From the NCBI RefSeq assembly GCF_001485215.1, contig NZ_BBWW01000001.1, positions 1,364,001 to 1,428,000 on the forward strand: a stretch of 64,000 bases of DNA. Reading direction: 5' to 3'. The notes beneath the pieces are model-generated. The model did not search any database and was not told the origin of the DNA. It saw nothing but the letters and a program-made list of their open reading frames with translations. This stretch comes from Leptolyngbya sp. NIES-2104. Its GTDB lineage: Bacteria; Cyanobacteriota; Cyanobacteriia; Leptolyngbyales; Leptolyngbyaceae. Within the stretch, counting starts at the first letter, position 1, and every line of letters starts with the position of its first letter. Positions 60,876 to 64,000 of this stretch are shown piece after piece. The position numbers were made by a program, and so were the translations under genes.

Positions 60876-61778
60876 ATGACCCAACCCAATACCGACTACG
60901 ACAACCCCTGGAAATCCATTATCGAACTGTATTTCCAGGACTTTCTTCAATTCTTCTTTCCTTGGATCGCACCTGAAATTAATTGGTCTCGTGAGGTCAA
61001 GTTTCTTGACAAGGAACTTCAAAAGATTGTCCGCGATGCCGAAATCGAGAAACGCTATGCAGATAAACTAGTCGAAGTCTACAAACTCAACGGCGAATCC
61101 GCGCTTGTTCTCTGTCACATCGAAGTGCAAAGCCAGTATGAAAGCGTTTTCCCAAATCGAATGTATAGCTATAACTATCGATTGCGCGATCGTTACAACT
61201 GTTCAGTTGTTAGCCTTGCAATTCTCGGTGATGAAAGTGAAACTTGGCGACCGACCCATTTTCGAGAGGCGCTCTGGGGTTGTTCTGTCAATTTCGAGTT
61301 CCCGATCGTCAAACTGCTAGATTATGCTGATCAATGGGATGAGCTAGAAACAAGCCGAAATCCGTTTGCCATTGTCGTCATGGCACATCTCAAAACGAAG
61401 GAAACTCATAACAATCCTACAGAGCGCAAAGATTGGAAGTTTCATTTGACCACTATGTTGTATGACCGAGGTTACAACGAGCAAGATATATTAGAGCTAC
61501 ACAACTTCCTCGATTGGATGATGAACTTGCCAGAGGAGTTGGAGCGACAGTTTCGCATTGATTTGGAGCAATTTGAAGAGGCAAGAAAGATGAAATATGT
61601 ATCTTCAGGCGAACGCATGGCAGAAGCCAGAGGCAAGGAACTTGGAGCCAGAGATAAACAAGTTGAGATTGCGCTCAATATGCTTCGCGATAACATCCCG
61701 CTAGAAACGATCGCCCGTTTTACTGAGTTATCGATCGAAGAACTCCAACAGCTCCAAACCAATTCAGAGCAATCCTAA
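60876..61778 (+). CDS. Rpn/PD-(D/E)XK-type nuclease or transposase-related protein
   Basis: The 300-residue protein is of a family common in cyanobacteria and usually labelled Rpn or putative transposase. It starts NPWKSIIELYFQDFLQFFFP, has the PD-(D/E)XK core in ADKLVEVYKLNGESALVLCHIEVQSQ read as separate parts (Asp, then Glu-x-Gln), and FRMYSYNYRLRDRY-like NRMYSYNYRLRDRYNC follows. The C-terminal segment (EELERQFRIDLEQFEEARKMKY) is helical, and LRDNIPLETIARFTELSIEEL resembles a small helix-turn-helix. No inverted repeats or partner genes are seen, so mobility is not shown. Confidence 0.8.
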   Translation: MTQPNTDYDNPWKSIIELYFQDFLQFFFPWIAPEINWSREVKFLDKELQKIVRDAEIEKRYADKLVEVYKLNGESALVLCHIEVQSQYESVFPNRMYSYNYRLRDRYNCSVVSLAILGDESETWRPTHFREALWGCSVNFEFPIVKLLDYADQWDELETSRNPFAIVVMAHLKTKETHNNPTERKDWKFHLTTMLYDRGYNEQDILELHNFLDWMMNLPEELERQFRIDLEQFEEARKMKYVSSGERMAEARGKELGARDKQVEIALNMLRDNIPLETIARFTELSIEELQQLQTNSEQS

Positions 61779-61795
61779 TTTCGGCAATACGATCG

Positions 61796-63196
61796 CTAAC
61801 CCACTTCGACCGTTCCTGGTTCTGGCAGTCCTAAGACCTGATGATATAAGCGATCGTACTCCACGGTCGATTTCTTCCAGCTAAAATTCTGCTGCATGCC
61901 TCGCTGTTGTAGCTCCTTCCACAACCCCGTAAATCGATACGCTTCATTCGCCCGCACCATCGAGGTAAATAGATCTAATGGCTCATAGCGATCGAAGCAG
62001 TACCCCGTTCCCGTCTGATTGTCTGGATCATTGTGCGTCACCGTATCGACTAATCCCCCAGTCCGCCGTACGATCGGCACACACCCATACCGCATTGCTA
62101 ACATTTGGCTAATTCCACAAGGCTCAAATCGAGACGGCATCAAGAACGCATCCGATCCTGCATAAATTCGACGCGCTAAAGCATCGTTGTACAGTAAATA
62201 GACCGACATTCGCCCACCGTAGCGCGATGAGAGTTGCCACATCTGAGTTTCGTAATAGCGATCGCCCGTTCCCAACAAAATAAATTGAGCATCCGTATAG
62301 GCAAGATAGCGATCGAGAATCTGAATCACTAGATCTAACCCTTTCTGCTCGACTAATCGCGACACCATTCCGACCAAGAACGCTTTGGAATTGACTTCTA
62401 GACCCACTTCTTCTTGAAGGGCGATTTTATTGGCTCGTCGATCGTCGATCGTTTCAATTGAAAACGGTTTCGTCAACGCTTTATCCGTTTCTGGATCATA
62501 AGAATCCGTATCGATTCCATTCACGATTCCAGACACTTTCCCGCCGATAAACGACAGCAATCCCTCTAGCGTTTCGCCATACGTTGGCGTTTTGATTTGT
62601 TCTGCATAGGTCGGCGAAACCGTCGTCACCCAGTCTGCAAACTGCACCGCCGCCGCCATCGTGTTATGTCCCTGCATATACCAAGGGCACCACGTCATCT
62701 GTTCCAACTTCCAGCGCCAAGGACCCTGATACGCCAAATTGTGAATCGTAAAAATCGTAGAAATATCCGGGTCTTGGTGCATCCACACCGGAATCATTCC
62801 CGTATGCCAATCATGACAGTGAATAATATTTGGCTTCCAATAGTTCCAGGCAAACTCCGCCGCCCCATTTGCAAAAAATGTAAACCGCCAATCTTCATCT
62901 TCTCCGCCATAAATCCGACGCGGATCAAATGCCGGATGTCCAAACAAATACAGCGGCACATCCGTCCCTGGCAACACCGTTTCATATACAGCAAAGGCAT
63001 TGAACATGGCAGATCCTTGCCAAACAGGTTCCGCCGGAATCTTAATCTTGTCATTGAGAAAGCCAAAGTACGGTAGGAAAATCCGGACATCATGCCCCAT
63101 CGCTCTTAACACAGCGGGCAATGCTCCGACCACATCACCCAATCCACCCACTTTCGCGATCGGTGCTGCTTCCGCTGCCACAAACAAAATCCGCAT
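61796..63196 (-). CDS. glgA: Glycogen (starch) synthase
   Basis: The 466-residue GT5 glucosyltransferase extends alpha-1,4-glucan chains from ADP-glucose. The N-terminal [21 protein letters not shown] binds the nucleotide sugar, and [14 protein letters not shown] and [14 protein letters not shown] follow. The second fold has [17 protein letters not shown] and [21 protein letters not shown] with the catalytic-region Glu. Length is normal. It converges on the Rpn-type gene, with 17 bases between stops. Confidence 0.95.
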   Translation of the reverse strand: MRILFVAAEAAPIAKVGGLGDVVGALPAVLRAMGHDVRIFLPYFGFLNDKIKIPAEPVWQGSAMFNAFAVYETVLPGTDVPLYLFGHPAFDPRRIYGGEDEDWRFTFFANGAAEFAWNYWKPNIIHCHDWHTGMIPVWMHQDPDISTIFTIHNLAYQGPWRWKLEQMTWCPWYMQGHNTMAAAVQFADWVTTVSPTYAEQIKTPTYGETLEGLLSFIGGKVSGIVNGIDTDSYDPETDKALTKPFSIETIDDRRANKIALQEEVGLEVNSKAFLVGMVSRLVEQKGLDLVIQILDRYLAYTDAQFILLGTGDRYYETQMWQLSSRYGGRMSVYLLYNDALARRIYAGSDAFLMPSRFEPCGISQMLAMRYGCVPIVRRTGGLVDTVTHNDPDNQTGTGYCFDRYEPLDLFTSMVRANEAYRFTGLWKELQQRGMQQNFSWKKSTVEYDRLYHQVLGLPEPGTVEVG

Positions 63197-63292
63197 CTGG
63201 CTTTCCTCTTTGGTTTCGCACTGTCATCATACCGAAATGACCCTCCCCATTTCCGGGTATGTCAAAATCAAAGAAATGCTGAGGTTCGTCTG

Positions 63293-63961
63293 ATGATTAT
63301 TCAAGTTTCGACTCCTCCCTTGGAAAGCGGCGATCGACTGTCCCGCACTGAGTTCGAGCGTCGTTATGCTCAAGCCCCTCATTTGAAAGCTGAATTAATT
63401 GAAGGAGTCGTATACGTGGCATCACCTGTTCGAGTTAGACAACACGGCAGACCTCATGCACAACTCATGACCTGGTTGGGAACTTACGCTGCCGCAACTC
63501 CAGGCGTTGATATTGCCGATAACTCTACCGTTCGGCTTGATCTCGACAACGAGCCACAACCTGATGCTTTATTGCGAATTGAACCAGAAGTCGGTGGCGG
63601 CTCTCGAATTACTGAAGATGACTATATCGAAGGTGCGCCAGAACTGGTCGTCGAAATTGCTGCCAGTAGTGCATCGGTTGATCTCAATGCCAAGCTGAAC
63701 GCTTATCGTCGAAATGGCGTAAAGGAATATTTGGTTTGGCAAATTTATGAAAATCAAATTCGCTGGTTTCACTTACAAGACAGCGAGTATGTGCCGTTGG
63801 AACTTGAAGCGGGTGTGATCAAAAGTCGGGTGTTTCCGGGATTGTGGTTAGAGATCGGCTCACTCCAACAAGGCGATATCGCGATCGTGTTATCAATGCT
63901 CCAAACTGGTTTGAGCAGTCCGGAGCATCAGGAATTTGTCGATCGACTTAAGCAGATTTAG
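63293..63961 (+). CDS. Uma2-family putative endonuclease (DUF820), copy C
   Basis: The 222-residue protein has the Uma2 pattern: RLSRTEFERRYAQAP, ELIEGVVYVASPVRVRQHGRPHAQL, then the acidic ligand in PQPDALLRIEPE, APELVVEIAASSAS and the Lys in DLNAKLNAYRRNGVKEYLVW. The C-terminal extension of about 50 residues (VFPGLWLEIGSLQQGD...HQEFVDRLKQI) is typical of the longer members. It is of a different subgroup from copies A and B, so these are not a local duplication. It diverges from glgA. Confidence 0.88.
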   Translation: MIIQVSTPPLESGDRLSRTEFERRYAQAPHLKAELIEGVVYVASPVRVRQHGRPHAQLMTWLGTYAAATPGVDIADNSTVRLDLDNEPQPDALLRIEPEVGGGSRITEDDYIEGAPELVVEIAASSASVDLNAKLNAYRRNGVKEYLVWQIYENQIRWFHLQDSEYVPLELEAGVIKSRVFPGLWLEIGSLQQGDIAIVLSMLQTGLSSPEHQEFVDRLKQI

Positions 63962-64000
63962 TCGGATTCATCGCGTGTAAGCCACATTCTTTTTTCGTGG

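Noticed and set aside
60876-61778. Rpn-type gene considered as a complete insertion sequence
   Set aside because: No terminal inverted repeats or target duplications are visible and the protein is of the solitary nuclease type.

Overview
This 64 kb window is chromosomal DNA from a cyanobacterium, probably a Leptolyngbya-like filamentous or related form. It carries psaL (photosystem I), an OpcA-type glucose-6-phosphate dehydrogenase assembly factor next to zwf, tal and fbp, a Tab2/Atab2-type photosystem translation factor, a carboxysomal-type beta carbonic anhydrase, a LabA/NYN protein and several protein families largely confined to cyanobacteria. The octamer GCGATCGC and shorter GATCG words recur throughout, as expected for HIP1-rich cyanobacterial genomes. 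Species-level assignment is inference.

Layout. 0-7 kb: truncated gene, degenerate Usp-like protein plus a CAX-type exchanger, a GNAT acetyltransferase overlapping a large cyanobacterial protein, psaL and a PAS histidine kinase. 7-12 kb: a 1201-residue PstS-like/DUF4912 mosaic surface protein, carbonic anhydrase and ogt. 12.3-13 kb: a higBA-type toxin-antitoxin pair flanked by two copies of the 3' end of ogt. 13-24 kb: secreted TPR-like protein, ureohydrolase with a lone HicB, leuS, an SLH protein, a glutaminase-less GlmS paralogue coupled to an HNH protein, two Uma2 genes, a secreted YbjN-like protein and an esterase. 24-34 kb: purH, DUF4079, a Mn/Zn-binding lipoprotein, cobS, an unusual ion channel, a sugar nucleotidyltransferase, a TPR protein and gshA. 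34-45 kb: beta-helix/SLH protein, LPA1-like protein, tRNA-Thr(CGU), SRPBCC protein, alpha-oxoamine synthase, lipoprotein, Tab2, Rieske oxygenase, ferredoxin, Mn catalase, DUF2243 and LabA. 45-55 kb: a minus-strand series fbp, tal, zwf, opcA, cobB, hypothetical, TIGR04168 phosphoesterase, with a 55-residue helix-turn-helix-like gene beyond it. 55-64 kb: Nif11-like peptide, ParB-like protein, DUF4112, BaiN-type flavoprotein, acyltransferase, Rpn-type nuclease, glgA and a third Uma2.

Carbon metabolism is the strongest functional theme: the oxidative pentose phosphate block (zwf/opcA/tal) with fbp, glgA for glycogen storage and the carbonic anhydrase for CO2 fixation. Photosynthesis support (psaL, Tab2, LPA1-like) and redox defence (Mn catalase, gshA, ferredoxin) sit among them. 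Two cobalamin genes (cobS, cobB) are unlinked.

The most striking unexplained structure is a dispersed element of about 130 bp (about 200 bp with its outer inverted repeats), present seven times. Each copy has two long complementary arms that are themselves hairpins, enclosing two internal hairpins. The copies differ in sequence but keep the pairing, a covariation pattern pointing to selection for a folded RNA or single-stranded DNA. Every copy lies just downstream of at least one stop codon. A second family, a 26-28 bp perfect or near-perfect palindrome, occurs three times, once inside the cobB reading frame.
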